From: Candidatus Kuenenia stuttgartensis
GTDB taxonomy: Bacteria; Planctomycetota; Phycisphaerae; Phycisphaerales; SM1A02
Assembly: GCA_945902075.1 (NCBI GenBank)
Contig: CAMDMA010000002.1
Location: forward strand, 1-64,000
Length of the DNA stretch: 64,000 nt
Reading direction: 5' to 3'
Part shown: one piece after another, positions 27,700 through 35,393 of the stretch
Layout: each line of letters opens with the position of its first letter
Numbering within the stretch: the stretch's first letter is position 1
Position numbers and translations under genes: made by a program
The notes under the pieces: model-generated
Database searches by the model: none
The model's input: only the letters and a program-made list of their open reading frames with translations
What the model was told of the DNA's origin: nothing

Positions 27700-28277
27700 C
27701 GGAGGATCGCGACCACAAGTGCGGCCGCCCCGAGAATCGCAGCGAGTGTGGTCAGCCGTTCTGCCCGCGCGATGCGCACTTTGCGCGATTCCATTTCTCG
27801 CACGAGCGCTTCCGTTCGTTCACTCGCAAGTGAGAGTCGCATCATCGCATCCTCGAGCGACTTCAACTGCCCCTCAACGCCGGCCACACTTCGGCCTTGT
27901 CGATCAAGCTCAGAGCGCGAGAGAGCGAGGATCTCCGTCTGCGATCGCGACTGTTGCTCGACCTGATGCATGCGATCATCGACAGACTCAAGTCGGTCAG
28001 CGGCGTTGGTCATCGTTCGGCCGAGCGCGTGGACGAAAGACTCGAGTTGTGCGCGCATTTCTGGCATCGACTCGACGCGCTCCGAAAGCCGCGCAAGTTC
28101 GCTTCTGGTTCGTTCAATGGAGTCGGAGTGCTCATCACGCACCCTCACGACGAGCGTCTTCATTTCGTCGGCAGCAGCGCGCGCATCGGCCGCGCTCGAA
28201 GCGGCGACATTCGCGGCGTCGAACTCAGCCTGCGGCGCGGCACCGATGATGTTGCGGAGAAACGAGGCGAAACCCAT
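27696..28277 (-). CDS. Coiled-coil protein with C-terminal TM helix, first gene of ABC unit
   Basis: A 193-residue protein. Residues about 20-165 form a long amphipathic helix/coiled coil with heptad-like spacing (for example SELARLSERVESMPEMRAQL and VAGVEGQLKSLEDAMMRL), and the last 20 residues are a transmembrane helix (LAAILGAAALVVAILR). A tail-anchored architecture facing the cytoplasm is likely. Its stop overlaps the binding-protein start (ATGA), so it heads the transporter operon. It is not a standard transporter component and I do not recognise a family beyond apolipoprotein-like coiled coils. Confidence 0.6.
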   Translation of the reverse strand: MGFASFLRNIIGAAPQAEFDAANVAASSAADARAAADEMKTLVVRVRDEHSDSIERTRSELARLSERVESMPEMRAQLESFVHALGRTMTNAADRLESVDDRMHQVEQQSRSQTEILALSRSELDRQGRSVAGVEGQLKSLEDAMMRLSLASERTEALVREMESRKVRIARAERLTTLAAILGAAALVVAILR

Positions 28278-28358
28278 GGAGTTGATCCGAAGCAGGGCTC
28301 ACTGTAGCACGGCGTGATACGAGCTGGATTCATATTCAGAATTCATGACCCGGTTCAC

Positions 28359-30191
28359 TCAAGCGACGAGTTGCGTCTGAACCAGTCGACGGTAGAGGTC
28401 GCAGCGCGCGAGAAGTTCCGTGTGTGAACCGACATCGAGAATCGCGCCATCCTCCATCACTACGATGCGGTCAGCCGTTCGAACGGTCGACAGCCGATGA
28501 GCAATTGCGATGACCGTGCGGCCAGCTCGGAAATCATCAATCGCTGCTGCGATTTGCGCCTCACTTTCGGCATCAATCTGGCTGGTTGCCTCGTCGAGGA
28601 TAAGTACTGATGGGTTGCGTACAAGCGCGCGTGCGATCGCGAGTCGCTGCCGCTGACCACCGGAAAGCCCGTTGCCTCCCTCGCCGAGTTCGGTGTCGAG
28701 CCCCTTCGGAAGATTGGCAACAAAGTGCGCAGCGTGCGCGAGTTCAAGCGCACGTGCGAGCACCTCTGGAGACACATGATTCATCCCAAGCGCCACATTT
28801 TCCCGAATGGTTCCGCGGATCAAGAGCGGATCTTGCGAAACCACCCCGATTTGCTTTCGCAGTGACGAGAGGCTCGCTGCCTGCACATCAATTCCGTCGA
28901 GGAAGACCGCGCCTTCGATCGGGTCGAAGAGCCGAACAATCAAACTTGCGAGCGTCGTCTTTCCGCAGCCATTCGGGCCAACGATCGCGATGAACTCTCC
29001 ATGCTTGATGCGAAGTGACACCCCATGTACTGCATCTCGTTCCGCACCTTCGTAGCGAAAGCGAACACCCTTGAACTCGATCGACGCGACATGTCTCGGT
29101 AGTGGCGGAAGGTCGCGTTCACGCATTCCTTCCGCTGAGATCGACAGAATCTCCGCAAGTCGTTCGGCAGGCGCGGACGCCGACTGGATGTCGTTCAAGA
29201 GTCCGGTCAGCGGTCTCAGACTTCCACCCGCCACGCCGAGCGACGCGAGAGACATGAGGAAGTGATCGAACTTCATTCGACCTTCAAGAATCTCGTGCGC
29301 GGCGAGTAATGCAAGCGCCATGATCGCGCTGATCGCCATCACTTCGACGACGGGGGTCGACAATGCGCGTGCGAGTCGAACACGCCGATCCTCGCGTACA
29401 ACTTCGCGGTTTGCCCGCGAAAATCGCTGGCGCGCGATCCGTTCGGCAGTCGCTGTCTTGATACCGCGCAGTCCTTGCATCGACTCGTTCGACGCGCGCA
29501 ACAGGTCCTCGTAGGCTCGCAGTGTCTTTCGACTTCCACGACGAATGCGCTTGCCGAGTTTCCGCAGCACAACACCCATAAGCGGTGCGACCACAATCGC
29601 CACAACCGTCAGGCGCCAGTCGAACCAGATGGCTGCGCAAAATGCTGCAATCCCCTTCGTAAGTTGAGCGAGCGCCTTGCTCGTGAGCGCTGTGAATCCG
29701 CGCTCAAGTTCCGCAGTATCACGCGAGACCCGCGAAACAATCTCCGCAGGCCCTCGTCGCAATACGACTGCCAGCGGCAAACGGAGTGCATGCCGAAACG
29801 CCTCCAAGCGAATCTCGCTTGTCGTAATCATGGAGAGCGTCAGCGAGCAGTATTGATGGAAGAAATTCGCGATCGCTCCAACAATGGTAAGCGCGAGGAG
29901 CGCACCAAGGATCAGTCCGACGCCGGTGAATCGATCGGTCGGCAGCATTGCAACGAGGACATCAGGAACAAACGCCGCCAGATCAGGATGTTCGGAGAGT
30001 GCGTCGGTGGCGACGCTGTGTAAGTTGACCGCTGCATCGCCTCCCATGATCAGTTGCAACAGCGGGCCAATCGTGACGAGGCCTGATGCCAGACCGCCAG
30101 CGGAGATCACTGAACAGACAATCGTGCCGACGGCGAGTCGACGCCGTTTGAGCATGCGGCGGGCAAAATGCCAGAACGTCGCGTTTTTCAT
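28359..30191 (-). CDS. ABC exporter with fused membrane and ATPase domains (MsbA-like)
   Basis: A 610-residue half-transporter. The first ~330 residues hold six transmembrane helices; the ATPase domain has Walker A IAIVGPNGCGKTTLASLI, signature GLSGGQRQRLAIARALVRNPS, Walker B VLILDEATSQID and the H-loop IAIAHRLSTVRTADRI. The closest general class is the lipid/multidrug exporter group that includes MsbA; a lipid A flippase role is possible but not demonstrated. Its ATG overlaps the aroA stop (ATGA), so the gene is co-translated with shikimate-pathway and GroES-like genes. Confidence 0.88.
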   Translation of the reverse strand: MKNATFWHFARRMLKRRRLAVGTIVCSVISAGGLASGLVTIGPLLQLIMGGDAAVNLHSVATDALSEHPDLAAFVPDVLVAMLPTDRFTGVGLILGALLALTIVGAIANFFHQYCSLTLSMITTSEIRLEAFRHALRLPLAVVLRRGPAEIVSRVSRDTAELERGFTALTSKALAQLTKGIAAFCAAIWFDWRLTVVAIVVAPLMGVVLRKLGKRIRRGSRKTLRAYEDLLRASNESMQGLRGIKTATAERIARQRFSRANREVVREDRRVRLARALSTPVVEVMAISAIMALALLAAHEILEGRMKFDHFLMSLASLGVAGGSLRPLTGLLNDIQSASAPAERLAEILSISAEGMRERDLPPLPRHVASIEFKGVRFRYEGAERDAVHGVSLRIKHGEFIAIVGPNGCGKTTLASLIVRLFDPIEGAVFLDGIDVQAASLSSLRKQIGVVSQDPLLIRGTIRENVALGMNHVSPEVLARALELAHAAHFVANLPKGLDTELGEGGNGLSGGQRQRLAIARALVRNPSVLILDEATSQIDAESEAQIAAAIDDFRAGRTVIAIAHRLSTVRTADRIVVMEDGAILDVGSHTELLARCDLYRRLVQTQLVA

Positions 30192-31570
30192 GAAGGGTCA
30201 TTCTCAGGGACAACCGCCCTGCGAAGCAAGTCGAGTGCATCCCAGAAACCGGGCCAACTCTTGGAAACCACGCCAGGATCTTCGATCGATACCCCGGTCC
30301 GTGCAGACCCGAGCACAGCGAACGCCATCGCGATGCGATGATCGTTCGCGGTCGCGATGGAAGCTGGCTGAAGACGCTCGGGAAGCGGGTAAATGCGCGC
30401 CCAATCCGCGCCAGTTTCCACGTGTCCACCGAGCGCACGAAGACCCGCTGCGACGGTTGCGATGCGATCAGATTCCTTCACCCGAAGCGTCTCGAGCCCG
30501 GTGAAGAGGCTTGGCCCATCTGCGCACGCGGCAAGCACCATGGCGATGACCGCTGCGTCCGGGGCGCGCGCGTAATCTGCGTCTCGAGCGCGAAGTGGCC
30601 GCGCGCAGGTCACTCTCGTTGCGATTGAGCCATCGGGGCGTGTGAGTTCCTCAACCACCGCACCTCGAAGGGCGAGATCTGAAAAAAACCACGCGTCAGG
30701 CTGGGCACCTCGACGCGAAAGTCCGTCGAGTTCGACCCGGCCACCGACGAGGCCCGCCAAGGCTGCCGGATAGACGGCGCTCGAAGCATCGGGCTCGATG
30801 TCCACGTTGTAGGCGCGGGATGGTTGCGGAAGGATCGTCAGTCGACGAAGGCCGGCACCTGGAGCGGACACACCGAGCGGTGTCGGGCCATAGGCAACCT
30901 CGACGTTGATTCCAGCGGACGCGAGAGCCTCGACGGAAAGCGCAAGATAGGCCGCGCTTGTCGGCTCGTCGGTGAAATGAAGATCGATGCCAAGTTCGCT
31001 CGATGGAGCGACGAGCATGAGTGCGGAAACAAACTGGCTTGATGCTGTGCGACCAACCTCAAGTCGCCCACCGCGCAATGGTCCACGCATGACAACCGGC
31101 AGCGCACGTGGCGCACGCGGAAAACGGGCCGACGCCCCGAGCGCGCACAACATGTCCACGCCCTCGTCGATCGGGCGTTCGCGCATGCGCGCGCTGCCGT
31201 CGATTTCAGTCTCCTCTTCCGACAACGCTGCGACCGCGAGCATAAACCGTGTCGGCGTCCCGCCGTCGCCGAGATCCACCCGGTGCGTCGCCCGCGGCTG
31301 GCCACCGACGCCGGTGACCCGAAGCGTGTCCCCCACCGGCTCGAAAACTGCACCCATCGCGCCCAGCGCTGCGATGAGTCGATCGCAATCATCCGAATGA
31401 AGCACGCCGCGCAGCGTGCTGGTTCCGTTGGCGAGCGCCGCTAGGACGAGGTGCCTGTTGGTCAAACTCTTCGAACCCGGCACGCGCACGCGCGCAGCGA
31501 GTCGAGTACCAGTCGAAAGTGCCTCGATGCAGCGCACCAGCGCGGGCCGGGCTGCATCGACGTTCGTCAC
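30188..31570 (-). CDS. aroA: 3-phosphoshikimate 1-carboxyvinyltransferase (EPSP synthase)
   Basis: A 460-residue EPSP synthase catalysing the penultimate step to chorismate. Motifs: RVPGSKSLTNRHLVLAALA (phosphate binding), DLGDGGTPTRFMLAVAA (the usual NAGTAMR region, altered here), ARMRERPIDEGVD (R-x-R-P), SSQFVSALMLVAP, and the C-terminal LRVKESDRIATVAAGLRALG. The altered glyphosate-site segment (GDGGTPTRF rather than GNAGTxxR) suggests a class II-like or divergent enzyme. GTG start with a GGAGGG ribosome site overlaps the GroES-like stop (GTGA). It lies upstream of the ABC exporter. Confidence 0.93.
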   Translation of the reverse strand: MTNVDAARPALVRCIEALSTGTRLAARVRVPGSKSLTNRHLVLAALANGTSTLRGVLHSDDCDRLIAALGAMGAVFEPVGDTLRVTGVGGQPRATHRVDLGDGGTPTRFMLAVAALSEEETEIDGSARMRERPIDEGVDMLCALGASARFPRAPRALPVVMRGPLRGGRLEVGRTASSQFVSALMLVAPSSELGIDLHFTDEPTSAAYLALSVEALASAGINVEVAYGPTPLGVSAPGAGLRRLTILPQPSRAYNVDIEPDASSAVYPAALAGLVGGRVELDGLSRRGAQPDAWFFSDLALRGAVVEELTRPDGSIATRVTCARPLRARDADYARAPDAAVIAMVLAACADGPSLFTGLETLRVKESDRIATVAAGLRALGGHVETGADWARIYPLPERLQPASIATANDHRIAMAFAVLGSARTGVSIEDPGVVSKSWPGFWDALDLLRRAVVPENDPS

Positions 31571-31860
31571 GGACCCTCCCGCCGAAAGACCGCGACGACA
31601 TCCTCAATCGGAATGACGAAGAGCCGGTTGTCGCCTTCAAAGTCGACGGGAATCGCGTGCTTCGGATTAAAGAGAACTCGATCGTACTGACGAATCGGAT
31701 AATTCTCATCGCGTTCCACTTCTGTACTGACGGCGACGATTCGCCCCGTGATCGTGGGAATCTCGATCTTGTCCGGGAGATGCAAGCCGACCTTGGTGAT
31801 CTTCTTGTCCTCATCCTTGCGGAGTAAGACACGCTTCCCGATCGGTTCGACGATTTCCAT
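31567..31860 (-). CDS. GroES-like co-chaperonin homologue
   Basis: A 97-residue protein starting MEIVEPIGKRVLLRKDEDKK, matching the GroES beta-barrel beginning. The mobile-loop region is VGLHLPDKIEIPTITGRIVAV, with LHL in place of the usual hydrophobic IVL tripeptide, and a late YDRVLFNPKHAIPV block corresponding to GDxVxFxxYxG. There is no groEL beside it; it is coupled to aroA by a GTGA overlap. It may be a secondary GroES or a barrel reused for another role. A start 13 codons upstream is possible but adds non-family residues. Divergent from apt. Confidence 0.75.
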   Translation of the reverse strand: MEIVEPIGKRVLLRKDEDKKITKVGLHLPDKIEIPTITGRIVAVSTEVERDENYPIRQYDRVLFNPKHAIPVDFEGDNRLFVIPIEDVVAVFRREGP

Positions 31861-31948
31861 GGACGGCTTTCGCTGGGTTTGGTCGCCTGCGTCGCGCATG
31901 TCGCGAAGCATACACGCATCACGCCCGCGCTTGCGCTACCTTTCTCTG

Positions 31949-32473
31949 ATGCTCCCGCAGCTCACACGACTCATTCGCGACGTCCCTGACTTTCCGAAGC
32001 AGGGCATCATCTTCAAGGACGTCACCCCGCTGCTGGCGGACGCCGCCGGGCTTGCACTCGCGATTGAGTTGATGGCGAACCCGTTTCGCGGCGAACGCAT
32101 CGATGTCGTGGTTGGCCCCGAAAGCCGCGGATTTATCTTCGGCACCGCGGTTGCTCGCAGTCTCAGCGCGGGCTTCGTGCCGATCCGAAAGCCGGGCAAA
32201 CTTCCCTACCGCACACGATCCATTGAGTATGCACTTGAATATGGAACCGACCAGTTGCATGTGCATGTCGACGCGGTGAAACCAGGGATGCGCGTCCTGC
32301 TTGTCGACGATCTGCTCGCAACCGGCGGAACGCTTGCCGCGAGTGTGAAACTGCTCGGCGAGGGCGGGCTTGGCGCGACGATCGTCGGCGCGAGCGTCTT
32401 GATTGAACTTGAGTTTCTGAAGGGGCGCTCAGTGCTTGAGAACCTTCGTACCGAGTCGCTCTTGCGTTATTGA
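31949..32473 (+). CDS. apt: Adenine phosphoribosyltransferase
   Basis: A 174-residue purine-salvage enzyme converting adenine plus PRPP to AMP. Typical Apt blocks are IRDVPDFPKQGIIFKDVTPLL at the N-terminus, VVGPESRGFIFGTAVA, VPIRKPGKLPY, and the PRPP-binding loop RVLLVDDLLATGGTLAA. The start at 31949 fits the family length of about 170-180 residues. Divergent from the GroES-like gene, 88 bases apart. It converges with the small membrane-protein gene at 32491. Confidence 0.94.
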   Translation: MLPQLTRLIRDVPDFPKQGIIFKDVTPLLADAAGLALAIELMANPFRGERIDVVVGPESRGFIFGTAVARSLSAGFVPIRKPGKLPYRTRSIEYALEYGTDQLHVHVDAVKPGMRVLLVDDLLATGGTLAASVKLLGEGGLGATIVGASVLIELEFLKGRSVLENLRTESLLRY

Positions 32474-32490
32474 TTGCACTGTGAAACAGC

Positions 32491-32733
32491 TCACTGTGAT
32501 GGCGCGGTGACTTCCTCTTGCGGTGCTTCTCCCCGTGATGGTTCTCCTTCAACTTGTCCAGATGTCGGCGCGTCGGCAGGAACGATCCCAGAACTCCCAC
32601 GCGTCAAGACAACGATGATCGAGGCAAGAGTTCCGAGGAGTAGTAGCGAGAAGACGGCGATCGCGACGAACTTGCCGGCGTTTGGCGAGCGATTCTCGGG
32701 CGCGTAACTCGGTCGGGGTTGATCGGTGGACAT
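32491..32733 (-). CDS. Small single-TM protein, unknown
   Basis: An 80-residue protein: a Pro/Ser-rich N-terminal part (MSTDQPRPSYAPENRSPNAG), one transmembrane helix (FVAIAVFSLLLLGTLASIIVVL), and an acidic, Pro/Gly/Glu-rich tail. The start at 32733 gives the N-in, C-out arrangement expected from the flanking charges. Found between convergent apt and divergent hppD. Not recognised; the composition and helix make a real gene plausible. Confidence 0.5.
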   Translation of the reverse strand: MSTDQPRPSYAPENRSPNAGKFVAIAVFSLLLLGTLASIIVVLTRGSSGIVPADAPTSGQVEGEPSRGEAPQEEVTAPSQ

Positions 32734-32866
32734 TGCGGTCAGCGTAGCGCCTTCTCCGAAGGTCCACGCGACGAACAACGCTTGCGCCAAAAACCCTCAC
32801 GCGAAAGCGGGTGAAGCAGCACGAAGTCGCTTGAGCATCGGCACCGACTCCCACTATCATCGCCCC

Positions 32867-34063
32867 ATGACCACGCTTAGCCCGGCTTCCGGTGTTGCTG
32901 CATCCACCGATCCCCTCCAACTGATCGACGTCGACCATGTTCGCTTCTATGTCGGCAACGCGAAGCAAGCGGCGTTCTTCTATGCAAGCGCCTTTGGTTT
33001 TCAAGTTGAGCAGATCGCTGACCTCACGACGGGCAGCCGCGACCGCGCGATGTATCTACTCACTCAAGGCAACATCCGCATCATCCTTGAAAGTTCGCTT
33101 TCGAAGGATGGAGCAGCAGCGCGCGAGGCGTTGCAGTTTGGTGACGGCGTCAAGGATCTTGCGTTGACGGTTTTCGACGCGGAAAAAGCATGGAAACAGG
33201 CCGTCAAAAACGGCGGCGTCAGCGCAGCGGAACCGAAGACCTGGTCTGACGCCAACGGCTCGGTCACCTTCGCAACAATTCAAACCTACGGACGCGCGCA
33301 ACACACATTTGTTTCGCGCACCGGAGCCTACGCCTTACCTGCGCTCAAGAACGGCGGGCTCTTCATGCCCGGCTTCCGAAAGATCGAGGGCTACGCGCTC
33401 AACGACTACAACAGAAAGAACCCTTGCGGCCTCAAGTATGTCGACCACGCAGTCGGTAACGTTGAAGAAGGCAAGATGAATCACTGGGTGAAGTGGTATG
33501 AGCAAGTCCTCGGATTCGCCATGTTCAAGCACTTCGACGATAAGGACATTGGTACGGAGTACTCCGCGCTCATGTCCAAAGTGATGGCGAGCGGGAATCA
33601 CTTGATCAAAATGCCGATCAACGAGCCCGCGGAAGGAAAGAAGAAGAGCCAGATCCAAGAGTATCTCGACTGGCACGACAACACGCCCGGGGTTCAGCAC
33701 CTCGCGTTGCGAACAGATGACGAGTTACACTCGATCACCGAACTGCGTCGCCGTGGCGTCGACTTTCTCACGATCCCCGATGCGTATTACCAAACGGTCT
33801 GGAACCGTGTAAACGCGATGCTGACCCAGCACGGCCACGAGATCGTCAAGGAAGACCATACACGCGTGAAGGATCTTGGCATCCTCGTTGATGCCGATGA
33901 TGAAGGCTATCTGCTGCAACTCTTCACCAAGCCGCTGCAAGACCGACCGACGCTCTTCTTTGAGATCATTTGTCGCCGTGGCTCGCAGAGTTTCGGCAAG
34001 GGAAACTTCAAGGCACTGTTCGAGAGCCTGGAGATCGAACAAGAGCGACGCGGGAACCTGTAA
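32867..34063 (+). CDS. hppD: 4-hydroxyphenylpyruvate dioxygenase
   Basis: A 398-residue non-haem Fe(II) dioxygenase converting 4-hydroxyphenylpyruvate to homogentisate in tyrosine breakdown. Two vicinal-oxygen-chelate halves are visible: DVDHVRFYVGNAKQAAFFY near the N-terminus and GLKYVDHAVGNVEEGKM in the second half. The iron ligands are the His in VDHAVG, the His in VQHLALRTDD and the Glu in PTLFFEIICRRG. The length and the SQSFGKGNFKALFESLE ending fit the family. It is one of three genes of this pathway in the window, with hmgA at 39.5 kb and fahA at 43.4 kb. Confidence 0.95.
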   Translation: MTTLSPASGVAASTDPLQLIDVDHVRFYVGNAKQAAFFYASAFGFQVEQIADLTTGSRDRAMYLLTQGNIRIILESSLSKDGAAAREALQFGDGVKDLALTVFDAEKAWKQAVKNGGVSAAEPKTWSDANGSVTFATIQTYGRAQHTFVSRTGAYALPALKNGGLFMPGFRKIEGYALNDYNRKNPCGLKYVDHAVGNVEEGKMNHWVKWYEQVLGFAMFKHFDDKDIGTEYSALMSKVMASGNHLIKMPINEPAEGKKKSQIQEYLDWHDNTPGVQHLALRTDDELHSITELRRRGVDFLTIPDAYYQTVWNRVNAMLTQHGHEIVKEDHTRVKDLGILVDADDEGYLLQLFTKPLQDRPTLFFEIICRRGSQSFGKGNFKALFESLEIEQERRGNL

Positions 34064-34163
34064 AGCGCTGTTGCGCACGTGACGCGTGCAAAGAGGGATG
34101 CGCGAGCACCGAGTTCTCCGCCGTTTTTCACGCGCTCCCATTTCGGGTGTCGATGACAACCGA

Positions 34164-35390
34164 ATGTCGTTGACTGAAATTCGGAACGCTGCGCCTGTGC
34201 GCGGGTGCGGTGCTACGCGTCACACCACCAAGTACGCCACGCTTCTCGGTGGCGCACTTTGCATGTCGCTCCTCGCTGGCTGCGGGGGCGCGAAATCTGC
34301 GGAAGCGAGCGAAAGTGCGTCAGCCGCGCCGCCGCCACCGCGGCCCGCGCTCCACGATCCACTCTGGGCGATCGATGCGCGCGCCCAGTTTCTCGACGCG
34401 GAGTCTGGAGTAGCCTTTGGTGATCCACAGATCGGCGACGCTCCGCTCCGCGCATGGCCTGTGCAGTGGCCATTTGATGGATTTGTCGCAACTCCTCAGG
34501 CGTTCACCACCACGCCGACCAAACGCTCCGTTGCGCAGGTGGAGTGGCGCATGCGAAACGGCCAACTCGTTGAGAGTTTCGTCGATGGTGACCCATCCAT
34601 CGTTGCGCTCTGTCTTCGCCATTTCCCGAGAGCCACCGCTACTCGTACAGACGACTGGATTTGGCCCGCCGCCTACGAGACCGCATTCAGCACCGCAAAT
34701 GCGCTCCACGCAGCAAACTCGCGTTGGCTCTGGTGTGACGCGCTCACCGACGCCTATGAGATCGCGCCCGGTGGCCCCTACCTCCTCGTGTCCGAGGCCA
34801 CCGACGGCACGATCACATCGACGGTTGCGTGGATGGACGGCAACGGCGTTGAGCGCCCCTCAACGCACGGTGGGCTGACACGGGCGACCTCGTGCACATA
34901 CGACCGCGGTGCAGAAACAATTCTTGCAACCGCTGACTTCGACGCAAACGGCAGCACCGACATACTGCACCTTTCAGGCTCGCCGCGTGGGTCGTCGCTC
35001 GGCATGCTGTACACCGGCGTGCTTGCACTCACCGATCTGGCGCGACGTACGGCAACCCTCACAGAAATCTCGTGCAGTGGTATCGGATTTGTAGATCTCG
35101 ATCAAAATGGCCGAGCAGAGATGTTGCTTGCCCACGATGCCCTGCACGTCGCGAAATGCAACGACCAACGGCCGCACGATTTCATCGTCACCGATCTCCT
35201 TGGATTTCAACGGATGCAGGTTGTCGACCTTGCTGGACTTCATCACGTGCAGAACGGCCGTTTTTTCGCGGGATTTCCCGCTTGGCGACAGATCGACGGC
35301 GATCCGCGTGATGCATTTGAACCGCGCCTCTCAGGGAACCTCAAACGCGAGTTGCATACGAGCGGCTTTCCAGCCTACCGCCGGAAGTAG
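34164..35390 (+). CDS. Lipoprotein with FG-GAP-like repeats, unknown role
   Basis: A 408-residue lipoprotein: signal ALCMSLLAGC-GGAKSAEA gives a clear lipobox. Later the sequence has loops such as TADFDANGSTDILHLSGS and FVDLDQNGRAEMLLAHD, the Asp-x-[ND]-x-[ND]-G calcium-loop pattern of FG-GAP/VCBS blades. The middle part (GQLVESFVDGDPSIVALCL...) has no family I know. The start at 34164 is chosen for the distance to the signal. It is followed on the opposite strand by a much larger FG-GAP protein, so a related surface function is possible. Confidence 0.65.
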   Translation: MSLTEIRNAAPVRGCGATRHTTKYATLLGGALCMSLLAGCGGAKSAEASESASAAPPPPRPALHDPLWAIDARAQFLDAESGVAFGDPQIGDAPLRAWPVQWPFDGFVATPQAFTTTPTKRSVAQVEWRMRNGQLVESFVDGDPSIVALCLRHFPRATATRTDDWIWPAAYETAFSTANALHAANSRWLWCDALTDAYEIAPGGPYLLVSEATDGTITSTVAWMDGNGVERPSTHGGLTRATSCTYDRGAETILATADFDANGSTDILHLSGSPRGSSLGMLYTGVLALTDLARRTATLTEISCSGIGFVDLDQNGRAEMLLAHDALHVAKCNDQRPHDFIVTDLLGFQRMQVVDLAGLHHVQNGRFFAGFPAWRQIDGDPRDAFEPRLSGNLKRELHTSGFPAYRRK

Positions 35391-35393
35391 TCG

